A DNA stretch of 16,442 nt from an uncultured Agathobaculum sp. GTDB taxonomy: Bacteria > Bacillota > Clostridia > Oscillospirales > Butyricicoccaceae. The position numbers and the translations under genes are program-made. The DNA is taken from positions 1 to 16,442 of the forward strand of contig CALWJG010000015.1 of assembly GCA_944380945.1 (NCBI GenBank), in the 5' to 3' direction. Every line of letters begins with the position of its first letter. Positions within the stretch are counted from its first letter, which is position 1. The notes under the pieces were generated by a model. That model had not been told where the DNA came from. It was given only the letters and a program-made list of their open reading frames with translations, and searched no databases. Below are positions 1 to 7,625 of this stretch, in pieces.

Positions 1-637
1 GGTCGGGATCGGCCATGCGCGTGACGATCGCCGCCGCCTCGCTGCGGCGGATGGTGCTGTCCGGATGGAACGAGCCGCTGCCGTCCGAGCCGGTCAGCAC
101 GCCCGCGCGGTACAGCGTATAGACTGCATCCGCATAGGAAGCGCGCATGGAGACATCCGGGATCGCGCTCTCGGACACGGTATTGATCGCGCCGAGCGCG
201 TCCGCCGGCAGCGCGGCCGCCAGCACCGAGGCGAACACCGCGCGCGACGCGGGCTGGCTGTAATCCGTACGCGGCGCCTGCAGGATGAGATTATCCAGCG
301 CGTAATCCACATAGGACTGGTACCACGGCGTGGACGCGGCAAAGTCCGCGCGCCCGGTGTGGTAAATGCTGTGCAGGCAGGCCGCCAGCTTGACGGCCTC
401 TGCCACGGTCAGCGAGCTGTCCGGCGCAAAGCGCGTGGCCGATTTGCCGTTGATCAGGCCGTATTCATAGGCGGCGCGCACATTTTCCTCATACCATGCG
501 CCGGCCGGCACATCGGTGAACTGGCCGGATGTATAGGTCGCCTGGGGTTGGAAATTATCATAGCCCGCAAATGCGGACGGCACCATGCCGGCCAACAGCA
601 CAACCGCCAGCAGCAGGCTGCATATTCTTCTTTTCAC
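1..637 (-). CDS. Secreted SLH-domain protein, N-terminal part (cut by window edge)
   Basis: Exported surface protein whose S-layer homology (SLH) repeats normally bind secondary cell-wall polymer. The visible 212 residues begin with a signal peptide: basic MKRR, a Leu/Val-rich core and a cleavage site after AFA at about residue 24. Three SLH-like repeats follow. The first, at about 40-92, has FTDVPAGAWYEENV, YGLING and RFAPDSSLTVAEA. The second, about 100-150, is weaker (WYQSYVDYALDN). The third, about 160-212, has IPDV, AGVLTGSDGSGSFHPDSTI and RRSEAAAIVTRM. The N-terminal SLH block suggests a cell-wall anchor with the functional domain beyond the window. I chose the GTG at 637 because GGAGG lies 9 nt upstream; an in-frame ATG at 664 has no ribosome binding site. 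The function of the missing part is unknown. Confidence 0.9.
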   Translation of the reverse strand, partial: MKRRICSLLLAVVLLAGMVPSAFAGYDNFQPQATYTSGQFTDVPAGAWYEENVRAAYEYGLINGKSATRFAPDSSLTVAEAVKLAACLHSIYHTGRADFAASTPWYQSYVDYALDNLILQAPRTDYSQPASRAVFASVLAAALPADALGAINTVSESAIPDVSMRASYADAVYTLYRAGVLTGSDGSGSFHPDSTIRRSEAAAIVTRMADPD

Positions 638-672
638 TGGTCGTTTCCTCCGGTTCTGGGTCATGGATGTGC

Positions 673-700
673 GCAAGCAGCGCCGTTCTGCGCTGCTTGC
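673..700 (-). promoter_or_regulatory. Perfect 11-bp hairpin in the leader of the SLH gene
   Basis: GCAAGCAGCGC (673-683) and GCGCTGCTTGC (690-700) are perfect inverted repeats around a 6-nt loop. The hairpin lies between the candidate -10 box at 733-738 and the ribosome binding site at 647-651, so it would form in the 5' leader. No T-tract follows it on the minus strand, so it is not a classical terminator. It may stabilise the mRNA or be a regulatory target; the role is inferred. Confidence 0.5.
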
Positions 701-732
701 AGATGCAGGCCTGACCGCTGCCTGCTCTTTAT

Positions 733-738
733 ATTATA
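733..738 (-). promoter_or_regulatory. Candidate -10 box for the SLH gene
   Basis: The minus strand reads TATAAT, a perfect -10 hexamer in an AT-rich patch about 95 nt before the GTG start. No convincing -35 lies 16-18 bp upstream, so the promoter may be weak or activator-dependent. The 145-bp gap to the flavin reductase stop leaves room for separate transcription. Confidence 0.45.
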
Positions 739-782
739 CCACCGGAAAAGCGGATTTTGGATGAAAAAACGGTAACGAATGC

Positions 783-1286
783 TCAGCCCTGATAGGCCGC
801 GACGATCTCACCGATGTACATGGTGTGGAAATCCTTGTCTCCGTACCACTTGTCGAGCGTCTCCTGCTGCAGGATGTCCTCGGGCGCGATCTCGCTCTTG
901 CAGCGCTTGCGGCAGACCAGCACGAGCTCCGCCTCGGCAAAGGTGGGCTGGCCGTCCACGAAAGCAGGCGTCAGGCCGCTTTCGTGCATCTTATCCATGT
1001 CCCGGCCGGACTTGCTGCCCAGCAGGTTGAGGGCATCGCGGTGTCCATCCTGTAAAAAAGTGATCGTAAAATACTCATTGTTATCGACAAATTCCTTGGT
1101 GAAGCGGCTGTGACGGATATAGCAGGTCGCAGACGGCTTGCCCCAGATAACGCCCACACCGCCCCAGCTGGCGGTCATGGTATTCCACTTTTCCTCCGTG
1201 CCGGCGGAGATCAGCATCCACTGCTTGCCGATCTTGTCAAATGGATTGAAGGACTGCTCTGCAATGTTGATTTTGGTAAAAGACAT
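783..1286 (-). CDS. Flavin reductase-like, FMN-binding split-barrel protein
   Basis: A 167-residue cytoplasmic protein resembling the flavin reductase-like family, which binds FMN in a split beta-barrel and usually passes electrons from NAD(P)H to flavin or acts as a small flavoprotein. Supporting segments are WNTMTASWGGVGVIWGKP (about residues 34-51), typical of the flavin-binding N-terminal strands, then CYIRHSRFTKEFVD and FTITFL. The C-terminal half has two cysteines close together (CRKRCKSE), but no clear metal motif. The start has AGGAGGGAAAC just upstream. The gene begins 47 nt after the ftsK stop on the same strand, so the two are probably co-transcribed, though no functional link is evident. 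The exact electron donor and acceptor cannot be read from sequence. Confidence 0.85.
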   Translation of the reverse strand: MSFTKINIAEQSFNPFDKIGKQWMLISAGTEEKWNTMTASWGGVGVIWGKPSATCYIRHSRFTKEFVDNNEYFTITFLQDGHRDALNLLGSKSGRDMDKMHESGLTPAFVDGQPTFAEAELVLVCRKRCKSEIAPEDILQQETLDKWYGDKDFHTMYIGEIVAAYQG

Positions 1287-1333
1287 GGTTGTTTCCCTCC
1301 TGTGGAACCAATAGATGAATGGGTCAGCCTATT

Positions 1334-3847
1334 TCAATCGAGCGGCGTATTGCGCCGCATTTTCATTTCCTGCCAGTCCTCTCTCGAGATCAGGATGCGG
1401 CGGGGCTTGGAGCCCTCGGACGGGCCGATGATGCCGCGCTCCTCGATCTGGTCGATGATACGGGCCGCGCGCGAGTAGCCCAGCTTGAGCCGGCGCTGCA
1501 GCATGGAGGTGGACGCCTGACGGCAGTCCATGATGACGTCGATCGCCTCTTCGAGCATTTCGTCCTCATCCTCCGCCGGGTCGCCGGACGAGCCGCCGCC
1601 CTTGCTGTCCACCTGCTCGGCCTGACGCTCGATGTGCTCGAGGATCTCCTCGCTGTATTCAGCCGTGCTCGTCTGCTTGATGTGGTCGATGACCGACTCG
1701 ATCTCCTCCGAGGAGATAAAGCAGCCCTGCACGCGGGTGGGCTTGCCGCCGCCGAGCGGTGCATACAGCATATCGCCCTTGCCGATCAGCTTTTCCGCGC
1801 CGGTCGTATCCAGAATGATGCGCGACTCGATCTGGCTGGCCACCGCAAACGCGATGCGGGACGGGATATTGGCCTTCATAATGCCGGTGATGACGTCCGC
1901 CGAGGGGCGCTGGGTCGCCACGACCAGATGCATGCCTGCGGCGCGCGCCTTCTGCGCAATGCGGCAGATCGAGGTCTCGACCTCCTTGGCCGCGACCATC
2001 ATCAGGTCGGCCAGCTCGTCGATCACGATCACGATCTGCGGCAGCACCTGATACTGGTCGGGCTCGCCGCCCTCCTCCTGCGCGGCCTTGGCCTTTTCCG
2101 CGCGCATCAGGTCGTTGTAGCCGACCAGATTGCGCACCTGATGGTCCGCGAACAGCTTATAGCGGCGCTCCATCTCCCCCACCGCCCAGTTGAGCGCGCC
2201 GGCCGCCTTCTTGGGGTCGGTCACGACTGGGATGAGCAGATGCGGGATGCCGTTGTAATTGCCCAGCTCGACCATTTTGGGGTCGACCATGATCAGGCGG
2301 ACCTCCTCGGGCGTGGACTTATAGAGCAGCGAGATCAGCATGGAGTTGATGCACACGGATTTGCCCGAGCCGGTCGTACCAGCGATCAGCATGTGCGGCA
2401 TCTTGGCGATGTCGCCGATGACCGGCTTGCCGGTGATGTCCTTGCCCACGGCAAAGGACAGACGGCTGCGCGCATTCGTAAACGACGGCGAGGCGATGCA
2501 CTCGCGGATGTAGACCGTGTTGACCGTTTTGTTCGGCACCTCAATGCCGACCGCGATCTTATCCGGAATGGGCGCGATGCGCACATTGGCCGCGCCGAGC
2601 GACAGCGCGATGTCGTCCGCCAGCGCGGTGATGCGCGAGATCTTGATGCCGCGCGGGATGGTCAGCTCAAACCGCGTGACCGACGGGCCGCGCACGATGC
2701 CGATGATCTGCGCGTCGATATTGAAGGACTCGAGCGTGTCGATCAGGCACTCGGAGTTCTCCTTGAGCTCGGCTTCCGCGCCCGCAGCCGAAACGCGCTT
2801 GCCCTGCGTGAGCAGGTCGATCGGCGGATAGTCATAGACCGGCACGGGCGATTTCTGGCTCTCGTCCATCTCGTCGTTGAGGGCGGCCTGCTCCTGCTCG
2901 TTCATTCCCTCCACTTTTTTCGGCTTGGGCTCCGCCGGCGTCTCGTCCTCTTCCTCGGGCTTGTTTTCGACCAGATCGAGGATGCTCACCTGCTCGCCCG
3001 TGGTCTGCTCGTTGATCGAGCGCAGGTATTCGTCCGGCGCGAGCGGCTTGCCGCCGCGCACGCGGCGCGGTGCGGCGTCCGGCGCCTCGCCCGGCTTATC
3101 CTCGCCGGGCGGCTCGGTGTCCAGCGGGATGTCGATCTCCTGCTTGCGGCGGGCCGCGCGGCGCTCGCCGCGCTTTTGCGCGTGAGCCGCCGCGACCTCA
3201 TGGACGTTGGGCAGCTTGGCGGGCGCTTCGTAGCGCTCGCGCTCCTCTTCGTCCTCATATTCGTATTCGATCGGGCGGAACATGTCCAGCAGCGTCTGCG
3301 GCGTGATATGGCAGGCGACGAACAGCGCAGCGGCTGCCGCGAGCAGCAGCACGAGCAGCGCACCCACCGAGGACAGCGCCCACTCCAGCGCAATATACAG
3401 GCCGCCGGAGAGCAGGCCGCCGGATTCCGCGGTCATGCCGGTCTCGAGCAGGCCGGTCAGGGTCGCCATGGAAAAATCATATTCATTCGCGCAGGTAAAC
3501 GCGTGCACGATGCCGCCCAGCAGCACGGGCAGCAGCAGGATGCACGCGCCGCGCAGGCGCACCGGCCCCTTGTCCCGCGTGAACAGCAGGCCGGCCAGCG
3601 CCAGCAGGGCAAACGGCAGCGCGTAGCTGCCCATGCCGATCACCGCGCCGGCGCCGCGGTGCAGCCAGACGAGCAGCACCCCGTCGATCGGCAGGATGGA
3701 CAGCAGGCACAGCAGGCCGAGCACCGCCCAGACCGCGCCCCATGCGGCGCGCGAGAGGACGCGCTCCGGCTCCGCCGGACGGCGCGCCGTCTGGCCGCGC
3801 GAGGCGGTCTTTGTCGTTTTTTTGCTTGTGGTCTTTTTTGCAGCCAA
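1334..3847 (-). CDS. ftsK: FtsK/SpoIIIE family DNA translocase
   Basis: Membrane-anchored hexameric ATPase that pumps chromosomal DNA through the division or sporulation septum; 837 residues, a normal size. A Lys/Arg-rich N-terminus precedes about four membrane segments (roughly 35-62, 66-90, 100-118 and 150-180). A charged linker follows to about 335, then the motor: Walker A GTTGSGKS (490-497), Walker B IVIVIDE (605-611) and ATQRPS (645-650). The C-terminal gamma winged-helix domain (about 770-825, with SMLQRRLKLGYSRAARIID) reads polarity sequences on DNA. The start is TTG at 3847, preceded by GAGGG; no better start is present. It follows uppP but is separated from it by a strong terminator, so it should have its own promoter, which I cannot identify. 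Whether it serves as FtsK or SpoIIIE cannot be decided here. Confidence 0.96.
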   Translation of the reverse strand: MAAKKTTSKKTTKTASRGQTARRPAEPERVLSRAAWGAVWAVLGLLCLLSILPIDGVLLVWLHRGAGAVIGMGSYALPFALLALAGLLFTRDKGPVRLRGACILLLPVLLGGIVHAFTCANEYDFSMATLTGLLETGMTAESGGLLSGGLYIALEWALSSVGALLVLLLAAAAALFVACHITPQTLLDMFRPIEYEYEDEEERERYEAPAKLPNVHEVAAAHAQKRGERRAARRKQEIDIPLDTEPPGEDKPGEAPDAAPRRVRGGKPLAPDEYLRSINEQTTGEQVSILDLVENKPEEEDETPAEPKPKKVEGMNEQEQAALNDEMDESQKSPVPVYDYPPIDLLTQGKRVSAAGAEAELKENSECLIDTLESFNIDAQIIGIVRGPSVTRFELTIPRGIKISRITALADDIALSLGAANVRIAPIPDKIAVGIEVPNKTVNTVYIRECIASPSFTNARSRLSFAVGKDITGKPVIGDIAKMPHMLIAGTTGSGKSVCINSMLISLLYKSTPEEVRLIMVDPKMVELGNYNGIPHLLIPVVTDPKKAAGALNWAVGEMERRYKLFADHQVRNLVGYNDLMRAEKAKAAQEEGGEPDQYQVLPQIVIVIDELADLMMVAAKEVETSICRIAQKARAAGMHLVVATQRPSADVITGIMKANIPSRIAFAVASQIESRIILDTTGAEKLIGKGDMLYAPLGGGKPTRVQGCFISSEEIESVIDHIKQTSTAEYSEEILEHIERQAEQVDSKGGGSSGDPAEDEDEMLEEAIDVIMDCRQASTSMLQRRLKLGYSRAARIIDQIEERGIIGPSEGSKPRRILISREDWQEMKMRRNTPLD

Positions 3848-3876
3848 GTGTGTTTCCCTCGCTTCAGTCCTTTTCC

Positions 3877-3896
3877 GCGCGCCGCGTCGGGCGCGC
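3877..3896 (-). promoter_or_regulatory. GC-rich hairpin in the ftsK leader
   Basis: GCGCGCC (3877-3883) and GGCGCGC (3890-3896) form a 7-bp stem with a 6-nt loop, 30-50 nt before the TTG start of ftsK. A smaller GCCCC-TTT-GGGGC hairpin lies at 3906-3918. They sit in the ftsK leader; a regulatory role is possible but unproven. Confidence 0.3.
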
Positions 3897-3925
3897 CTTT
3901 CCCCCGCCCCTTTGGGGCAAAAGCC

Positions 3926-3956
3926 ATAAAAAGTCAGGGCTGGCCTGACTTTTTAT
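3926..3956. terminator. Strong bidirectional terminator downstream of uppP
   Basis: A perfect 13-bp stem, ATAAAAAGTCAGG (3926-3938) and CCTGACTTTTTAT (3944-3956), with a 5-nt loop. The A5/T5 tracts sit in both arms, so it can act in either direction. On the minus strand it lies about 40 nt after the uppP stop and should end that transcript before ftsK. Confidence 0.85.
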
Positions 3957-3994
3957 CGGGGATGCAAATTTCTGCAATCGCTGTCCGGCAGCGG

Positions 3995-4828
3995 TCACAC
4001 CATCATGATCAGGCTGGCCACGACCGCAATCGTGCCGACCAGCGTGCAGTAGACCACGAACGGGCGGAAATTGCCGCGGTTCGTGATGAATTTGACCAGC
4101 CGGATCGCCAGCAGGCCGGAGACCATCGACACGACGATGCCCACAAGATAGCAGGCGAGCGGCGTGCCGGCCGTAGCGGCGGCCGGGTCCTTTACCACGT
4201 CGATCAGCTCCAGCAGGTTCGCGCCCAGCACGACGGGCAGCGACATGATAAACGCGAACCGCACGGCAAATTCACGCGAAAAGCCGCAGAACAGGCCGGT
4301 GCAGATCGTGGTGCCCGAGCGCGACAGGCCGGGCAGCACGGCGAACATCTGGCCGATGCCGACGATCAGCGCGTCCAGCCAGCGGGCGTTCTGCTCGGTC
4401 TTGTGCTTTTTGGGCGCCTTTTCCGACAGGAACAGCAGCGCGGCGGTCAAAAGCAGCAGCAGGCCGACCACCAGCGAGGAGGAAAACACCTCTTCGATCT
4501 TGCTCTTGATCGGCAGGACGGCGAACATCGGGATGAGCGTGATCAGCAGCATCACGATGAAGCGGCGGTAGGGGTGGCCGTTGATCTTGAACCCGTCGCG
4601 GATCCAGCCGAAGAACTCGACGAACAGCTCTTTGATGTCCTTCCAGAATGCGACGACCACGCTCAGCAGCGTGCCGAAATGCAGCAGCACGTTGAACAGC
4701 ATGTAGTTCGTTTCCGTATCGCCGCCGAAAAACGTCTGCACCAGCACGAGATGGCCGGAAGAGGATACGGGGAGGAACTCGGTCAGTCCCTGCACCAGTC
4801 CCTGAAATGCGGCAAACCAGATACTCAT
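3995..4828 (-). CDS. uppP: Undecaprenyl-diphosphatase (BacA family)
   Basis: Integral membrane enzyme that removes a phosphate from undecaprenyl diphosphate, recycling the lipid carrier for peptidoglycan synthesis; extra copies often raise bacitracin tolerance. The 277-residue length is typical. The family motif (E/Q)xxxE appears as Q13-x3-E17 within QGLTEFLPVSSSGHL. The second motif, PGLSRSGTT, is at 166-174 with its conserved Arg at 170. Hydrophobic segments run through the rest, notably about 90-106, 118-135, 190-210, 228-245 and 257-277. The start is ATG 4828, preceded by AGGAGGAG; an in-frame extension upstream to 4894 lacks a ribosome binding site and overlaps the promoter. It is a single-gene unit with its own extended -10 promoter and terminator. 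Confidence 0.96.
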   Translation of the reverse strand: MSIWFAAFQGLVQGLTEFLPVSSSGHLVLVQTFFGGDTETNYMLFNVLLHFGTLLSVVVAFWKDIKELFVEFFGWIRDGFKINGHPYRRFIVMLLITLIPMFAVLPIKSKIEEVFSSSLVVGLLLLLTAALLFLSEKAPKKHKTEQNARWLDALIVGIGQMFAVLPGLSRSGTTICTGLFCGFSREFAVRFAFIMSLPVVLGANLLELIDVVKDPAAATAGTPLACYLVGIVVSMVSGLLAIRLVKFITNRGNFRPFVVYCTLVGTIAVVASLIMMV

Positions 4829-4871
4829 TGTTTTTGTCTCCTCCTGATGGGGCGAATTTACATACAAAGTT

Positions 4872-4880
4872 ATTATAGCA
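4872..4880 (-). promoter_or_regulatory. Extended -10 promoter element of uppP
   Basis: The minus strand reads TGCTATAAT, which matches the extended -10 consensus TGnTATAAT. It lies 44 nt upstream of the uppP ATG, after the HAD gene's stop codon. No good -35 is present, as is common for extended -10 promoters. Confidence 0.65.
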
Positions 4881-4937
4881 TAACTGCGCGGCAAATACCA
4901 CCGTTTTTGGCAAAATTACCGCGTGCTGTCCGCATTT

Positions 4938-5759
4938 TTATCCATTCGCGGCCAGAATGCGGTCGATCGCCGCGGCCACGCCGTCCTCGGCGTTGGTGCG
5001 CGTCTCCCACCGGCACAGCGCCTTGACCGCGTCCGACGCATTGCCCATGGCGATGGGCAGCGCCGCCGCGCGCAGCATCTCCAGATCGTTTTCGCTGTCG
5101 CCGATGGCGGCGGCATGCGAGATGTCGGTGCCCAGCTCGCGGCACAGCATGCCAAGCGCGGTGCCCTTGTCCGCGCTCGGCGTGACGACCTCGATGTTGT
5201 CCGACGCCGAGCTCATCACGCGCACGCCGGGGATCTCCTCGATCTGGCTGCGGATCAGGCCGAGCATCACCGGATCGCTGCTGCGGGCGAACACCTTGTC
5301 CACCGACAGGTGGCGCTCGGCGATGTATTCCGCGACCGAGGGCACGACCTGCTTGACGGCCAGATAGCCCTCGTTGGATTTATATTTGCCGAACTCGATG
5401 TCGTCATAGGGCGTGATGAGCAGCGTCTCGCCCACATAGATCATGGCGGTGACGCCGATGCGCTCGACCACGGCCGCCGCGCGCACCGCCGGCTCCCACG
5501 GCATGGACATGCGCATGGTGCACTGCGCGCGCGACACGCTGGACAGCGACGCCCCGCCCGCGGTGACCATCAGGTCGTCCGCCCCGAGCTGCAGCGCAAA
5601 ATCGCGCGCCTCGCCGCAGATGCGGCCGGTCGACACCACGACGCGCAGCCCGGCTGCCCGCGCGCGCTGCACGGCAGCGCGGGTCGCGTCCGCAACCGTG
5701 TTATCCGGCGTGAGCGCGGTGCCGTCCAGGTCGAGCGCGATCAATTCGATCTTTTCCAT
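4938..5759 (-). CDS. Cof-type HAD-IIB family phosphatase
   Basis: A soluble haloacid dehalogenase superfamily hydrolase of the Cof/IIB type; relatives dephosphorylate sugar phosphates, nucleotides or cofactors. All four motifs are present in the 273 residues. Motif I is DLDGT with nucleophile Asp10 and acid/base Asp12; motif II is STGR with Ser43; motif III is Lys198 in SADKGT; motif IV is GDSEND at 220-225. The region between about 85 and 190 is the type IIB cap that selects substrate. I chose ATG 5759 because AGGGGG lies 7 nt upstream and the protein then begins directly at the motif I strand; an ATG 36 nt further upstream would add an unneeded extension. It is transcribed divergently from the phage-like cassette. 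Substrate unknown. Confidence 0.93.
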   Translation of the reverse strand: MEKIELIALDLDGTALTPDNTVADATRAAVQRARAAGLRVVVSTGRICGEARDFALQLGADDLMVTAGGASLSSVSRAQCTMRMSMPWEPAVRAAAVVERIGVTAMIYVGETLLITPYDDIEFGKYKSNEGYLAVKQVVPSVAEYIAERHLSVDKVFARSSDPVMLGLIRSQIEEIPGVRVMSSASDNIEVVTPSADKGTALGMLCRELGTDISHAAAIGDSENDLEMLRAAALPIAMGNASDAVKALCRWETRTNAEDGVAAAIDRILAANG

Positions 5760-5797
5760 TGGTTTTCCCCCTGCGATGGTGAATTTCATACCCATTC

Positions 5798-5826
5798 AGC
5801 ATACCGCAATGGATAATAAATTGCAA
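5798..5826 (-). promoter_or_regulatory. Candidate promoter of the HAD phosphatase gene
   Basis: On the minus strand, TTGCAA (5821-5826), a 17-bp spacer and TATGCT (5798-5803). Each box matches consensus at four of six positions. It lies about 40 nt before the ATG and runs opposite to the cassette promoter. The LexA box starts 13 bp from its -35 end, so repressor effects on this gene are possible. Confidence 0.45.
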
Positions 5827-5838
5827 GCACAGAAAAAT

Positions 5839-5852
5839 CGAACATTTGTTCT
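5839..5852. promoter_or_regulatory. LexA (DinR) SOS box at the head of the phage-like cassette
   Basis: CGAACATTTGTTCT holds the perfect core GAAC-N4-GTTC (5840-5851). It closely fits the Gram-positive LexA consensus CGAACRNRYGTTYC; the third centre base and the last base deviate. Its last base is the first base of the TTGACA -35 box, the position expected for an operator that blocks RNA polymerase. This predicts derepression after DNA damage. Consensus and role are established knowledge; control of this cassette is inferred from position. Confidence 0.8.
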
Positions 5853-5880
5853 TGACAAAGCAGGGTTTTGCTCCTATTCT
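5852..5880 (+). promoter_or_regulatory. Sigma-A type promoter of the phage-like cassette
   Basis: TTGACA (5852-5857, perfect -35), a 17-bp spacer, and TATTCT (5875-5880, five of six for -10). Transcription would start near 5887, about 45 nt before the first GTG. It overlaps the LexA box by one base. It is the only well-formed plus-strand promoter I find in the cassette, so it may serve all nine genes. Confidence 0.8.
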
Positions 5881-5932
5881 ATGCCTCACGGGAGAAGTAA
5901 GCATATCCCATTCCAAAGGAGGCGAGGCCATT

Positions 5933-6145
5933 GTGCGAAAAAAGCACCATCCGGAGGAGCTGATCCGGATGCTGTACGAGATCGCGGACGATGCGGAAGC
6001 GCCGTCGAGCAGCCGCCTGACCGCGATCAAGGAGATCCTCGACCGGACAGTCGGCAAGGGAGCCATGCTGGAGGGCGAGGAAAAGCCGGACGGACCGGTC
6101 GAAATCGTATTCCGGATCGTGGACGCACGATCGGATACGACGTGA
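5933..6145 (+). CDS. Small terminase-like protein (short)
   Basis: A 70-residue acidic/basic helical protein at the position of a phage small terminase subunit, which recognises DNA and hands it to the large subunit. The segment RLTAIKEILDRTVGKG resembles the ALKxILDRxxGKP helix common near the end of small terminase-like proteins of Firmicutes phages. No helix-turn-helix is evident, and 70 residues is well below the usual 130-180, so it may be a truncated or minimal form. The GTG start has AAAGGAGG 10 nt upstream; extending further upstream would run into the promoter. Its stop overlaps the terL start (GTGA), implying translational coupling. The call rests mainly on position. Confidence 0.55.
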   Translation: MRKKHHPEELIRMLYEIADDAEAPSSSRLTAIKEILDRTVGKGAMLEGEEKPDGPVEIVFRIVDARSDTT

Positions 6146-7440
6146 CCCCGCGGCAGGCGGCGTTCATCCGCTCTGCGGCGTTTGAGACCCTGTTCGGCGG
6201 CGCGGCGGGCGGCGGCAAAAGCCACGGGCAGCTGCTCGACGCACTGCGGTTCGCTGTGGTCTACCCCGGCTCGCGGCAGCTCATGCTGCGGCGCACCATG
6301 CCCGAGCTTGAGCGCTCGCTCGTGCCCATGTCGCTGCGGCTGTTTCCACAGTCCATCGCGTCCTACAAGGTCAGCGAGCACCAGTGGCAGTTCGCGAACC
6401 GCTCGGTGCTCGAGTTCGGCTACTGCGACGCGGAGAGCGACGTCACCAAATACCAGTCCGCAGAGTACGACGTCATCCGCTTTGACGAGCTGACCCACTT
6501 CACGGAGAGCCAGTTCACCTACCTGATCTCGCGCGTGCGCGGCGCCAACGGATTCCCCAAGCAGGTCAAATCGACCACCAACCCGGGCGGTGTCGGCCAC
6601 CAGTGGGTCAAGGCGCGGTATATCGACCCCGCGCCGCCCGACACCCTGATCGAGGCGGACGGCGGCACGCGCCTGTTCCTGCCCGCCCGCCTGACGGACA
6701 ACCCCTTCCTCTATCGGGCGGACCGCGGCTATGAGAAGCGCCTGCGATTGCTCTCCCCTCACGACCGCAGGGCGCTGCTCGACGGCGTTTGGGAACTGGA
6801 TGAGGGCCGGTATTTCAGCGAGTTCTCCGTGCCGCTGCACGTCACGCCGCCCTACGTCATCCCCAGGCATTGGCGGCGGTACCTGACGATCGACTACGGG
6901 CTGGATATGCTGGCCGCGCTGTGGATCGCGCAGAGCCCGGACGGGTACAGTGTGGTATACAGAGAGTTATATCAACCCAATTTGATTATCTCTGAAGCGG
7001 CAGCGGCCATTCTGGCCTGCGAGCTGGCGGGCGAACGCATCGACTGCCGCCTTGCCCCGCCCGACCTGTGGAACCGCCGGCAGGAGACCGGCAAAAGCGC
7101 GGTAGAGCTGTTTGCGGACTGCGGGCTGGATTTCGACCGCAGCAGCAACGAGCGCGTGGCAGGCTGGCTCGCGCTGCACGAGCTGCTCGCCCCGCGCAGG
7201 GACGAACGCGGCGAGGTGCGGCCCCGGCTGACGATCTTCGACAGCTGCCGCAACCTGATCCGCACGCTGCCCGCTCTGCAGCACGACGCGCGCAACCCGT
7301 CCGACGTGGCGAACACGCCGCACGAGCTGACGCATGCCCCTGACGCGCTGCGCGGCTACGCCGCGACCGTGTACGAGCCGCCCGCGCCCGTGCAGCAGAC
7401 GGCGTATGACTGCGAGGTGGGCGAGTTCCTTGCCTTCTAA
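6142..7440 (+). CDS. terL: Phage terminase large subunit
   Basis: DNA-packaging motor and headful nuclease, 432 residues. The ATPase domain has Walker A GGAAGGGKS (19-27), Walker B VIRFDE (111-116) and coupling motif STTNPGG (144-150). The C-terminal RNase H-like nuclease starts at TIDYGLD with Asp251, and a late acidic residue lies in HAPDALRGY (near 400), as in Terminase_6-type proteins. All catalytic positions look intact. The start is GTG 6142, overlapping the previous stop and beginning at VTPRQAAF, the usual adenine-binding start of the family; no separate strong Shine-Dalgarno is present, so coupling is likely. Its stop codon lies inside the first hairpin of repeat A1. By family it should dock on the portal encoded downstream. 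Confidence 0.95.
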   Translation: MTPRQAAFIRSAAFETLFGGAAGGGKSHGQLLDALRFAVVYPGSRQLMLRRTMPELERSLVPMSLRLFPQSIASYKVSEHQWQFANRSVLEFGYCDAESDVTKYQSAEYDVIRFDELTHFTESQFTYLISRVRGANGFPKQVKSTTNPGGVGHQWVKARYIDPAPPDTLIEADGGTRLFLPARLTDNPFLYRADRGYEKRLRLLSPHDRRALLDGVWELDEGRYFSEFSVPLHVTPPYVIPRHWRRYLTIDYGLDMLAALWIAQSPDGYSVVYRELYQPNLIISEAAAAILACELAGERIDCRLAPPDLWNRRQETGKSAVELFADCGLDFDRSSNERVAGWLALHELLAPRRDERGEVRPRLTIFDSCRNLIRTLPALQHDARNPSDVANTPHELTHAPDALRGYAATVYEPPAPVQQTAYDCEVGEFLAF

Positions 7441-7590
7441 GGGGTACCCTGCACCCCTTAGATGCGCCAAAAGCTCCAGCGGAAACTTTTGGCGATCCCC
7501 CCGGATCGCCGCCAAGCGGCTGGCGTCAGGGTATATTTTCCGCGGCAAAGCCGCGAAAAATATGGATAATACGTCGCTTCGCTCCCATAC
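7438..7590 (+). repeat. Multi-hairpin element, family A, copy 1 (terL to membrane protein gap)
   Basis: A 150-nt run of hairpins. TAAGGGGT/ACCCCTTA (7438-7445/7453-7460) contains the terL stop codon. CGCCAAAAG/CTTTTGGCG (7465-7473/7486-7494) follows. GGCGATCC/GGATCGCC (7491-7498/7503-7510) competes with it. GCCGC/GCGGC lies at 7508-7520. A 13-bp stem with one mismatch lies at 7533-7563 around loop AAA. Copy 2 at 9899-10045 has the same order and shared words such as GATCCCCCCGG versus GATACCCCCGG. No T-tract follows a GC stem, so simple termination is unlikely. It may be a dispersed palindromic repeat or an mRNA processing or stability element. Confidence 0.6.
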
Positions 7591-7625
7591 AAGGGGGCAT
7601 CCCAATCAACAGTTAGGAGGAACCA

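Noticed and set aside
1319..5026. A 1235-codon plus-strand open frame opposite ftsK and uppP
   Set aside because: It is antisense to two well-supported genes. Its product is low-complexity His/Arg/Asp/Ala-rich with no fold-like pattern, as GC-rich antisense frames often give.
5701..6870. A 389-codon minus-strand frame crossing the cassette promoter and terL
   Set aside because: It runs antisense through TerL's Walker motifs, its composition is Arg/Ala/Gly-rich, and it has no ribosome binding site; it is a shadow frame.
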